Origin: Hyphochytrium catenoides
Lineage: Eukaryota; Sar; Hyphochytriomycetes; Hyphochytriales; Hyphochytriaceae
Reading direction: 5' to 3'
Assembly (NCBI GenBank): GCA_900088475.1
Contig: FLMG01004306.1
Coordinates: 2,772-19,127 of the forward strand
DNA: 16,356 nt
Positions 1-7,620 of the stretch are shown here, piece by piece. The notes under the pieces were generated by a model. That model did not search any database. It saw nothing but the letters and a program-made list of their open reading frames with translations, and was not told the DNA's origin. Both the position numbers and the translations under genes were made by a program. Numbering within the stretch: the first letter of the stretch is position 1; every line of letters starts with the position of its first letter.

Positions 1-360
1 TCTCTCTCACATACAATGCCATGCCAGCTTACTCTTGTTCCATTGTTTGGACGCTTTGATGGGACGCGTCCCAGTCAGAGGCTAGGATTGCCCTGTTCTT
101 ACTCTAACAAAGGCAGCCGCGTCCCCTTCCTAAAAGCCACAGCACTCACATATCTGTTCGCGTTTGGACGTGATCTTCTACGGAGAGATGCGAAAGGAAT
201 GGCACGTTGCCGGCCAGTGTTATGCTAGATTCCCTTTGGCACTTGCAGGAAGAGAACCCTTAGAAGGAGGAGTCGTCAGCAGGAGAGATGAGGAAAAGGA
301 AAGCAGATAAGCTCTGCCAGCAGAACAAATGCGCCGGCCAGTGTCGGGCTAACTGTTGGG
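1..360. repeat. degenerate tandem repeat, about 115-124 bp period
   Basis: No gene is supported here. The stretch appears to contain up to three diverged tandem units. The string GTTTGGACG occurs at 45-53 and 162-170 in similar context, and the 12-mer GCCGGCCAGTGT occurs at 209-220 and 333-344, 124 bases apart. Units are clearly mutated and have indels, so boundaries are uncertain. The 70-codon open frame at 16-228 spans repeat units and shows no recognisable protein. Confidence 0.4.
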
Positions 361-650
361 AGGCAAAGAGAGAGAGAGAGAGGAAAGACAGAGGCATCGC
401 GCTCACTTAGCAGCCAGGGAGAGATGGCTCTTCTTGCTTTGGATTGAGCAGAGCAGGACAGACAAGAAAGACTACGACTATCGGACTGGAGACAGTTTCT
501 ATGCTGCCAAAGGAAAAGAGCTTTGAAGCCTGACGAGGAGCCAGACCTGACCATGGAATGGGAACCAGGCAAAGAGCTGAGAGCGAGAAGGGAAATGAGG
601 AAGAAGCAGGAAGAAGTTGGAAGAGCCTAAAGACTGCTTTGCGCCTCTTC
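361..650. other. gene-free purine-rich stretch
   Basis: GA-rich on the plus strand, including a pure (GA)n run near 367-383. The open frames on the opposite strand here are serine/leucine-rich, as expected from translating CT-rich DNA. I see no gene, and no convincing counterpart in the second duplication unit. Confidence 0.5.
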
Positions 651-1132
651 TTCTTCATCGGAAGCGCTAGCATTAACTGAGAGAAAGGACCACGAACTGC
701 TCCACTAGAGCTCATGGAAGGGAGGAAGGAAGAAGAAGCACCTCGCTGCTCTTGATTAACGTTTATAATGATAATAGAAGAAGGTCCCATCGACCGACAA
801 TGAGGAGATAAGTGCTTCTGTGAGCAGAGAAGGTAAGATGATTGAACGGAAGAGGGCGCCGAAGACGAAGGGAGGAGGCAGATGATGAAGGATGGTAGAG
901 ACCATAGGAGGAAAGAGTGGAAAAGGAGAACGAAGGCGCTCTCTCTCTCTGTTTCTCCCTCCCAGCACCAGAGCCCGCTATGGCTCCGTAGAGATTGTTC
1001 ACCGGCCAAGAACGGACGGAAGCAGATCAAGGACAGTAGTAGGGGCAAGACGAGAGGAGAATGAAGAGATGACTCGAAGAGAATGGTCTCTCTCTCTCTC
1101 TTCTCTTTCTCTCTCTAGCTCCTTCCAGCACC
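650..1132. repeat. 3' flank of gene 1, duplicated at about 9180-9672
   Basis: This is the 3' side of the minus-strand gene ending at 1133. It aligns in order with about 9180-9672, for example around 703 versus 9283 and around 886-940 versus 9430-9480, with substitutions and indels. Part of one minus-strand frame resembles its counterpart (an ASSS...SGA pattern in both), but the longer open frame (407-1048) is not maintained in the second copy. I read it as duplicated 3' untranslated or intergenic sequence. The CT run at 1086-1116 adjoins the gene's stop codon. Confidence 0.6.
1086..1116. repeat. CT/GA microsatellite beside the stop codon of gene 1
   Basis: A run of TC dinucleotides on the plus strand (GA on the coding strand) starts about 16 bases after the stop codon. 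The paralogous gene at 9673-11145 has the same arrangement at 9635-9664, so the tract is a conserved part of the gene's 3' end. Confidence 0.8.
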
Positions 1133-2308
1133 TTAGAAGGCTCTGTGGTCCATTAGAGACACCTCACTTCTCAGTGTTCTTCTTGATGTTTCGGCATTCT
1201 GCTGAGACGCGACTATCGATGAGCCTATCAACGTTCCCACACTGGTTACTCCCAGGGTAGTGTAGAGGGCGATCTTTACAATGCGTCTCCAGTCCCGTGT
1301 GAGCTTCGTGTATGCAGCTTTCTCCTCCCTCAGGAACTGCTCAGCCTTAGCAAGTGAGGTTTCCGCCCCCACTAGTTTTCTCTCCTCCAGCACTTTCTGA
1401 GAGGCTTTGACAAACCTCTGCAAGATCGCGACATCTTTCCCTGAAAGGCCCGGCCACCCTTCGACCAAACCGCTTAACGTTATCAGCTGCTGCTGATATT
1501 TGCTAATGTCAGAGTGAGACGGCGGGCTCAACTCATCTCCTTTAATCAGGTTTTCCTTGACAAGCGGTGATCCGTCTGGCAGAGTATATTCAGTAGGTAG
1601 TGATGCGAGTTCTTCGCGGGCTTGATTCCATTCATCTGTTGCTGTCTTCAGGGATGTCTGCTCCTGTTTCCCCTCAACGGGCTCTTTATGTCGAAGGGCC
1701 AACTGGTACTCTTCTCTAGCGCTCTTGAGAACCGTAGTCGCGTCTTCGAATTTTTTTAACGCTATTCCATACTGCAGTACTCTCCGCTTCACTATCGTAG
1801 TCAGCTGCGATATACGTTCTCTGACCGTTGAGGGAATACTTGCCTGGGCCTTGGCATCGATCTGTGCTAGCTCGTATGCATGTTGATTTGGATCAGTAGC
1901 AGCAACCCTTGCATTTTGAAGTTCCGTCTGTGCGTAATTCACTCGGTTGAGAGCTTCACTAAGGCGGTTGTCAGCATCGTGCAGCGCAGGAGCTTGGTCT
2001 GGAGAGTTTTGCTGCGGTGATTTGCTCCTGCCCAGCCACCCTGGTCGTCCTGTTCGTCCCTGCCTCGATCCAGTGGTCCTGGTGCCTGTCCTCTGGAAAA
2101 GGTTTTTGAGGGGCCCCACCACCTTACTCTTAACAACCCCACTAGCTCCTTTATAAATGGGGGGTAGTCCAGCACATGATGGCTCAGTGAAGTGCAGGAG
2201 TAGGAGAGAGAGAAGAGCAAGGGCGATCAGGTAACGTTGGGAGGAACAAACTCTTCGTCGTCCGCTCTTTCCTCTCTCTTGTTTCATAAGCAATGGACGA
2301 CTCATCAT
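1133..2308 (-). CDS. secreted/surface coiled-coil protein with C-terminal membrane anchor, paralog 1
   Basis: Encodes 391 residues. The first in-frame ATG is at 2308, as ATG ATG. The frame extends six codons upstream only to a GTG, with a TGA beyond it, and the paralog also begins Met-Met-Ser-Arg, so this start is chosen. Residues 1-25 are basic. A hydrophobic signal core lies at about 26-40 and is followed by TEPSCA, a plausible cleavage site. Residues 48-98 are basic and Gly/Arg/Thr-rich. About 112-330 is charged and helical with coiled-coil character. TKLTRDWR (334-341) precedes one membrane helix (343-367) with a G-x4-G-x3-G pattern, then a 24-residue tail ending SRRTLRSEVSLMDHRAF. This predicts a type I membrane protein of the secretory pathway or cell surface. 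It is an intronless frame ending in TAA. Function is unknown. The ends match the paralog at 9673-11145 and the middle is diverged. The gene is secure; the surface location is inferred. Confidence 0.87.
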   Translation of the reverse strand: MMSRPLLMKQERGKSGRRRVCSSQRYLIALALLSLLLLHFTEPSCAGLPPIYKGASGVVKSKVVGPLKNLFQRTGTRTTGSRQGRTGRPGWLGRSKSPQQNSPDQAPALHDADNRLSEALNRVNYAQTELQNARVAATDPNQHAYELAQIDAKAQASIPSTVRERISQLTTIVKRRVLQYGIALKKFEDATTVLKSAREEYQLALRHKEPVEGKQEQTSLKTATDEWNQAREELASLPTEYTLPDGSPLVKENLIKGDELSPPSHSDISKYQQQLITLSGLVEGWPGLSGKDVAILQRFVKASQKVLEERKLVGAETSLAKAEQFLREEKAAYTKLTRDWRRIVKIALYTTLGVTSVGTLIGSSIVASQQNAETSRRTLRSEVSLMDHRAF

Positions 2309-2480
2309 GCTTGGTGGGAAGAACACGCCCAGAAGTCAGTCGCTGTTGCCAGTTCCGATGCTTATCGCCAAGCCCCACTGAAGAGATAGACGGAAAGTGT
2401 TGGAGAGATAGACGGAGATGTTGCTAAAAACCGAGATCAGTCTTGGTGGAAGACGTCAAGTTGGAGAATGAAGAGTGGAT
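2309..2480 (-). promoter_or_regulatory. 5' flank of gene 1: pyrimidine tract, candidate splice acceptor, repeated motif
   Basis: On the gene strand a pyrimidine-rich stretch ends in CTATCTCTTCAG with the AG at 2378-2379, which would leave a 69-base leader before the ATG. This resembles a eukaryotic 3' splice site, either cis or trans. The plus-strand 13-mer AGAGATAGACGGA occurs twice (2382-2394 and 2404-2416). A related GGATAGACAGAG lies at a similar distance upstream of the paralog (about 11242-11253). No TATA box was identified. Whether the motif acts in promotion or splicing is unknown. Confidence 0.4.
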
Positions 2481-2660
2481 GAGGTGTCATCCTCGCTACG
2501 CACATGGGAAAAAGAGATTGAAGCGAGAGAAGGAAGAGAAGAGAGGTGGACTGGAGGGCCACTGCAGGCGATGAATGGATGGCAGGAAGCAGGATGCGAT
2601 GCCAAACCGTTTATCTCTTCCATCTATTGCCCTTCCGCTGGATCAGACCTTTCTTCTCTT
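2480..2660. other. purine-rich promoter-side flank, then strand-composition switch
   Basis: The plus strand is GA-rich to about 2560 and becomes strongly CT-rich after about 2660. The same switch occurs 5' of the paralog at about 11.38-11.46 kb. No gene is seen. Confidence 0.5.
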
Positions 2661-3116
2661 CTTCAGGGGTCTCCATCGTAATCCTCTATTTCTCAAACGC
2701 TCATCTTTGCATCCTCTATGTCTGTCTCTCTCTATCTTTACATTTATCTCTCCCCTCCGCGGTCGCTCTTTCTTCTCGGTTACTCCTTCTCACTCCGTAA
2801 CCTCCTACTACTTCGCTCACTCATCTCTCCAGCTCCGGATCGTCGATTTTTTGGGATAAGAGTGCCGATTCCATCGATTGATCTGCTCGTCCGTGTCTCT
2901 TCTCCGTCGTTTCTGAGTCATTTCGCGAAGGTGTCCTCTCCCTTTCGCCTCTGTTATGGTCTTGCCCCCACCTTGCCAATGTCTCTCTCTCCCTCTCGTT
3001 CTATCTATCCTCCCTTGGCGGGAACATTGCTTTCATCTAAGTCCTCCTTTCCTGCCGCATGATCCTCGCCTGTCTGTGCGAACTTAATGCACATTGTACA
3101 TGGATTCTTGGATCTC

Positions 3117-3290
3117 TTCGTTGCATGGCATCTTCTCCGTGTCTCACTCTCATCTCTTACCCTGCACGGCTCTTCTGGTCTGATGTGCTGTCATTTCTAT
3201 CACCAGGAACTACCATCTACTCTCTCAAGCAGTCGCGCTCTGTCTCTGCAGTCTCCTTTGTCCACCCTGCACTCCAACTTTTTGCGAAAC
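3117..3290. repeat. diverged direct repeat, copy 1 (partner 3508-3670)
   Basis: About 170 bases here recur about 389 bases downstream, with shared landmarks such as CTGCACGGCTCTT and ACTACCATCTACT. A single related copy is found in unit B near 12047-12215, so the doubling occurred in unit A or one copy was lost from B. By my count, differences between the copies fall about equally on the three codon positions of the overlying open frame, which argues against selection on a protein. Confidence 0.75.
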
Positions 3291-3507
3291 GTGAGAAGAA
3301 AGAACCGAGTTCAAGTCTATCTGGGGACGACTCTCTCCTCTTTCCTCACTTCTCACCAGCTATGAGGGTAGGAAAAGAACCAAGCCGGGAAGTTCTACCT
3401 CCGTCTTGTGCTGCGTGCTCTTTCTTTTGCTCTCTCTGTCTCTCTCTGTCTCTGTCTCTGTCTTTCTCTCTTATCCTTTCTTCCCTGGATTCTTATCTTC
3501 AATGTAT

Positions 3508-3670
3508 GTCTTCTTCTCAGTGTCTCTCGCTCATCTCTTACACTGCACGGCTCTTGTGGTCTGAGGTGCTGCCATTTCTATCACTAGCAACTACCATCTA
3601 CTGTCTCAAACAGTCGCACTCTGTCTCTGCATTCTCCTATGTCCGCCCCACTCTTCTAATTTTCTCCGAA
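3508..3670. repeat. diverged direct repeat, copy 2
   Basis: Second copy of the 3117-3290 segment, following a GTCTCT-rich spacer at 3431-3480. It is clearly homologous but carries scattered substitutions. Confidence 0.75.
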
Positions 3671-4052
3671 AACGTGCCTTTTGTTCTTCTCTCTCTGACT
3701 CTCTCCTCCTCTCTCTTCTTCTTCTTTTCTTCTTTCCACGCTCCCGGTCTCTCCCTCTCTTCATCTCTTTTTCCTCTCTCTCTCTCTTCTCTCCTCTTTT
3801 GTTTTCTCTCTCTCGTCCATTGCTCCGACAACCACACATGCCCGTAGCCAGCGCGAACCCTGCTGCGGACATGGCCTTTGGATGAGGTAAAATAGGACAG
3901 CACGTGAGTGGACTAAAGGTCTAGACTCTATTTGTACATTAGTTCTAGAGTTAGCTCTACCGGTCCCTCTCTCTCCCTACATCAGTTGGTTTTCCTCTTG
4001 CGTGTATCCACCCTGTCCGGGACCCCGAGTCGGGAGCTGTAAATAGAACGCC

Positions 4053-4069
4053 GGTTAGGGTTAGGGTTA
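4053..4069. repeat. interstitial telomere-like repeat (GGTTAG)2.8
   Basis: GGTTAGGGTTAGGGTTA is a perfect run of nearly three TTAGGG units. Homologous sequence around 12.56-12.63 kb in unit B lacks it, so it appears specific to unit A. It could be a scar of break repair, a relic of a former chromosome end, or a telo-box-like binding site. Confidence 0.8.
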
Positions 4070-4278
4070 CGGAGGGTAAAAAGCGAATAGACGACCCTTT
4101 CACCATCTCGAATGTTCCCACCGCTCAGTGTGTGCAATCCTCGTCCTCTCGCGTTTCTCAGTTGTTCCTAGGGCTCGAGGCGCTCCGGCTACCGCGTCCG
4201 CATTCTTCTCACTCCTAATCAGCGGCAAGCCCATATGTAGCGGATGGTTGCCTGTTAGCGGTACTTGGTCACTGCTAT

Positions 4279-4350
4279 AAGTCCGTTAGTGGTTTAACAT
4301 GAAGGTAATTGGACGGCAAGGGGCCATTAACGGACTTTTTTATAAAAAAG
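4279..4350. repeat. imperfect inverted repeat plus perfect 16-bp palindrome
   Basis: AAGTCCGTTAGTGG at 4279-4292 is the reverse complement of 4324-4337 in 13 of 14 positions, with 31 bases between the arms. The right arm overlaps the perfect palindrome CTTTTTTATAAAAAAG at 4335-4350. GTCCGTTAG occurs again at 4532-4540. It could form a hairpin or be a remnant of a small inverted-repeat element. No target-site duplication was found. Confidence 0.6.
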
Positions 4351-4680
4351 CAAATGGGCGGGATTTTTGTAGCCAATAGAGCTGGTAACGCTGACTATGT
4401 CTTTACTCATTTATTTTAGGTGGGGTTTACTGATTTTGTGGATTTCCATTCGTTCATGTGGTAGTTCTACCACTGTCCTCCTGCTGGCCCGTAGACAGCA
4501 TTCAAACAAACCACATCAAAGAGATGAGGTTGTCCGTTAGCAGCCCCACTGATTGGAATAAACGGCTCCCGGACGAGTTGAGATGAACTCAAGAAAGGAT
4601 AAGATCAGGAGCTTTTAGAAATAGAACAGACAAGTCACTTGACCGCGCTGTTCTAGACGACACTAAAGCGACCTCGAGTT

Positions 4681-4930
4681 CTTCTTACTTTGGTCCCCTA
4701 ACATTCTTATTAAGAACGAGACATACTGTCTACAGCAGTAAAACGGTAGTAGAAGACCGTGTAGTCCTTTTTACTTTGGCTCCCTCCGAGAAGCTGTGGC
4801 CTGTCTCTCTAGGAACAGTAAAAGAACAACAGAAGACAATGTATTTCTTCTTACTTTGGCTTCCCTATCATCAAGCACTAGAACAGCTACTAGAACATAC
4901 TTCCAACAGTAAAACGGTAGTAGAAGACAC
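4681..4930. repeat. minisatellite, about three units of 80-91 bp
   Basis: CTTYTTACTTTGG recurs at 4681, 4767 and 4847. A second block (ACAGTAAAACGGTAGTAGAAGAC or variants) recurs near 4734, 4814 and 4905. Each period thus pairs the same two blocks with a variable middle. A lone similar string, GTAAAACAGTAGTAGGACGA, occurs near 13311 in unit B, suggesting the ancestral unit was single and was amplified in unit A. Confidence 0.7.
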
Positions 4931-5079
4931 TCTCTAGCCCGACTAATAAGCTCTTCACAGTAATAACTCTCTAGGAAATGTGTGTGGCACAGTGGCAGCG
5001 CAAACCAAGAGGCTTGTCCGCATCATGAAGAGCACTAGCGGAACCGTTGTCGGGGCGCAAGGATTCTCTTCTTTTCTCC

Positions 5080-6630
5080 AATTTTTTTAACGTCAACTTC
5101 GATAGGTCTTTTATTATTATTATATATAATAAGAAGGAGGGGTGGTTTCTTTATGAACTACTATAACTGAGAAGGAGTAAGAAGAAGAAGAAAAGAAAGA
5201 CGAAAGAGGAGAAGAAGGAGGAGAAGAAGAAGAAGTTCTAGAAGAGGAAGAAGAAGAAGTTCTAGAAGAGGAAGAAAAAGAAGAGACGGGAAACTCTACA
5301 ACGCCTTGCCACGCAGCTCGATCTCCTCCTCCACACTCAAGGTCAGTAAAGGAAGAATCAAAGTTGATCTCCTCAGTGATAACAAGAGGAGAAGAAGGAG
5401 GAGGAGGAGGGTTGAACCACAACCAAATGTCGTTACCATCAAGTTCAACCACCACGAGCAAGCAAGCGAAGGGTCCAGCTGCTCAAGAGGAATTCGATTC
5501 AAATCTGAGGCGCAGCTTTTCCATCAACCACCATAGAGATTCTCGTGTGAAGGCGTAAAGCCATGGCCAAGCGGGACCATTGACCAAGACGCCGAGAACC
5601 ATCAAGAGCAGAGCGGTCACACTGAAGCTTCACCAGACGTTTTACACAATAATCAACGACGCCCGGCCCAACGACTTCCAAACTAGCGGGACCAATTGGA
5701 GCCCTGCAGCCTAAGGAGCCTCATACTTCTCCAGCTTTGGCTTCGCATACAAGCGACCTTGATAGCCGGCAGGGATTGCTGCATAGGAAGGGTTCTAGAT
5801 TGCAGCAAGTCTGTGACAGACACATCAAAGGTCGCATGCTGAACGAGGCCGAGAAGCCACGAACCAACAAGTCTCCCGGTTTTGAATATGACCCCGGGAA
5901 GAGTTGACGGAGTCCGCGAGAGACTTTGAGGCCAGAGTCCCGAAAAACATAAAAGAGAATATCCTGAACACGACGATACTACGATGACTAGCGCGGCACC
6001 ATCGCCACGGCGACATACGATGCCGAGATCCCAAAAACATCCATAGGACACGAGCAGGTCTTCTGGCAAGAGAAGGGAACAGGTGAGCATACGAGATGGA
6101 TCCCAAGGAATCGCCAGAGCATCACCCGGAACACCAAGGGGGACGAAACCCTTAACTGCATCCAGGATTTAGGAGCAGCCCGAAGGAAAGCCCCTGCATA
6201 AGGGAGAGAAGTAGCCCGGAAGCGAGCCTTCGACTGCAAGTCCAGGGCAGCGGAAGACAAGAAGACCTTGGCAGACGCTGCCCAAACAAACCGTGACAAA
6301 TAGTGCTGCAGCACAGTCTCTTCTCGAGAAATTAATCGAGAAAGGGCACACGCACTTCCGCATCATGGACATCAAGAGCTTGCCAGAAGGCGTCGAGCAG
6401 CTCGTCGGCGAATGGTGGATAGTAAGCCTCGACGCCGTCCGGCATACGCAGGAGCTGCTTGATGAACTTGGCCGAGCCACCACCAGAGCCAAGGTAGGGC
6501 GGGCAGATGCAGCGCCAAGGTCACCCAGGCGAACGGGCAGGATACCTTGGTGTCAAACCAGGTTCGATACAGAAGGGAGACCCAGTAAGCGAGCAACGAA
6601 GCCACGTAGATGGAGGTCAAACTAAGAGCA
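5080..6630 (-). mobile_element. decayed 3' fragment of a non-LTR retrotransposon, copy E1
   Basis: Reading the minus strand and allowing frame changes and stops, blocks appear in the order expected downstream of reverse transcriptase in a widespread class of retroelement ORFs. These are LPVRLGDLG (6514-6540), then ARFRATSLPYAGAFLRAAP (6171-6227), then VCRRGDGAA (near 5992-6021). Next come KPGDLLVRGFSA (5847-5882), FDVSVTDLLQS (5797-5829) and AGLQLVPLVWKSLGRA (5660-5710). The R/K-P-G-D ... D-V-S-V pair resembles a PD-(D/E)XK-like nuclease domain. The reverse transcriptase core is absent, as in a 5'-truncated copy. Several frameshifts and stops make it non-functional. Homology with copy E2 ends at GTTAAAAAAATT on the element strand (5080-5091), a plausible short A-rich 3' terminus. 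Class assignment rests on motif memory, not a search. Confidence 0.72.
5160..5290. repeat. GAA/GAG tract with a duplicated 24-bp unit
   Basis: Purine triplet repeats within the 3' region of element E1. A 24-bp unit of the form (GAA)n-TTCTAGAAGAG is tandemly duplicated, with TTCTAG at 5236 and 5260. The TTCTAGAA core is itself palindromic. E2 has a similar purine tract at about 6985-7050. Confidence 0.7.
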
Positions 6631-6812
6631 CAGAGAAGACACGACCGTAGCTTTCTTACATTTATCTACTGCTATTCTAAGAATAATAGAACTACAAAGA
6701 AGAAAAGAAAAAGTAACAGAAGAAGAAAGTAGGAGAAGAAGAAAAAGAGGAAGAAGGAAGTCGAAGAAGAAGAAGAAGAGACTGAAGAAAAGGCAATAGC
6801 TACAAAGTCCTG
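6631..6812. other. purine-rich spacer between E1 and E2
   Basis: About 180 bases dominated by GAA, GAG and AAG repeats (6690-6795). It lies between the apparent 5' limit of E1 and the 3' end of E2. No gene is seen. Confidence 0.5.
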
Positions 6813-7620
6813 AATTTTTTTAACACGCTCTCCTCCTCAGCGGCAATAACGATAGGAGACGGAGGAGGAGAAGAAGAGGGCGTAGCTCCAAGACCATCAT
6901 CATCATGCTCAGCCAGGTACGCAAGAGCGCAGAGAGCGCAGTCCAACTGCTGACGAGGCAGTTTTCTTCTTTAGAGCTACCACTGTACTCAGAAGAAGGG
7001 GAAGAAGAAGAAGGAGATAACAAGAAGAAGAAGGAGAAGAGACAACAAGAGCTAGAAAGCCTTATTTTCATCTTCGACTCTCGCTTCTCCACACTCGGTT
7101 CCGAACGGGAAGAATTATAGTTGAAGCTCTCAGCAATAGTGACAGGAGAGGAAGGAATGAGGCCGAGGAAGTATCAGTGGTGTCAAGAACGTTCCCATTA
7201 TTGAAGTTCATTGAAGCTTTACAAGCTGCTGCGCACCGTCCAGGCCACGCGGCACAACTCCTCCCAAGGAAGGACTCCTAACCTTCTTGGGGCGGGACAC
7301 ATTGCAGCCCTACAGCCTTACCGCGAGCAACAGAAGGCGACCTTTGTAGCCGTTAGACCGCTGCCTATCATGGGAAAGACTTCTGGTGGTTTACAGCGAG
7401 CCCCTGGTGATGGACACCTCAAGAGCCGTGTTGCTGAGAAGAAGTGAAAAAGCCACCAAGGACAACTATATCCCTAGGCTTTGTGCTTGGAGAAGACGAT
7501 GTCGTGAGCGCGATTTATCTATTATGAATCCTCGTTGTGCTCCAGGATAGCAGCGCCTTAGGCCCGAATGGAAGCCTTGGACGGATTGCCTGATCATCCG
7601 CATCAACAGCCAGGCGGCGG
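6813..7620 (-). mobile_element. second decayed non-LTR retrotransposon 3' fragment, copy E2
   Basis: A diverged relative of E1 in the same orientation and immediately upstream of it on the element strand. The minus strand encodes KPRDIVVLGGFF (7446-7481) and, after a frameshift, NTALEVSIT (7406-7432). These match KPGDLLVRGFSA and ATFDVSVTD of E1. DNA-level matches continue through 7292-7320 versus 5686-5713, then 7211 versus 5622 and 7087-7140 versus 5329-5382, and end at the shared 12-mer AATTTTTTTAAC (6813-6824 versus 5080-5091). Stops and frameshifts are numerous. The 5' limit near 7560-7620 is uncertain. Confidence 0.65.

Larger units (their letters stand above)
2660..3847. other. long CT-rich tract without a supported gene
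   Basis: Pyrimidine-rich on the plus strand with TCTC and GTCTCT-type runs (for example 3431-3470 and 3775-3815). Long open frames occur, notably 262 codons at 3059-3847, but their products are Ser/Leu/Phe-rich as expected from CT repeats. The homologous stretch of unit B (about 11.4-12.4 kb) does not keep the frame. Parts align with unit B, for example the context of AACCGAGTTC near 3303 and near 12208. Confidence 0.6.
3848..4680. repeat. gene-free flank duplicated at about 12420-13150
   Basis: Mixed-composition intergenic DNA aligning in order with unit B. Landmarks are GTGCAATCCTCGTCCT near 4132 and near 12638, and the identical 12-mer GTTAGCGGTACT at 4254-4265 and 12776-12787. The segment around CATTCGTT near 4450 also matches around 12930. 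No open frame of interest is present. It contains the telomere-like block and the inverted repeat listed separately. Confidence 0.65.

Noticed and set aside
407-1048. 213-codon minus-strand open frame downstream of gene 1
   Set aside because: Ser/Leu/Phe-rich translation of purine-rich DNA. Only a fragment has a similar frame in the duplicated flank near 9211-9468, where it is interrupted.
1749-1760. AATTTTTTTAAC, also found at both retroelement 3' ends, as a possible third element terminus
   Set aside because: Here it lies inside the coding frame of gene 1 (a Leu-Lys-Lys-Phe region) with no element similarity on either side, so it is likely coincidence.
3059-3847. 262-codon plus-strand open frame with an internal repeat
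   Set aside because: Its product mirrors the CT-rich base composition, the repeat copies show no codon-position bias, and unit B does not keep the frame.
6293-6625. 110-codon plus-strand frame with a protein-like first half
   Set aside because: It starts at GTG and is the antisense shadow of retroelement copy E1, whose motifs lie on the minus strand.
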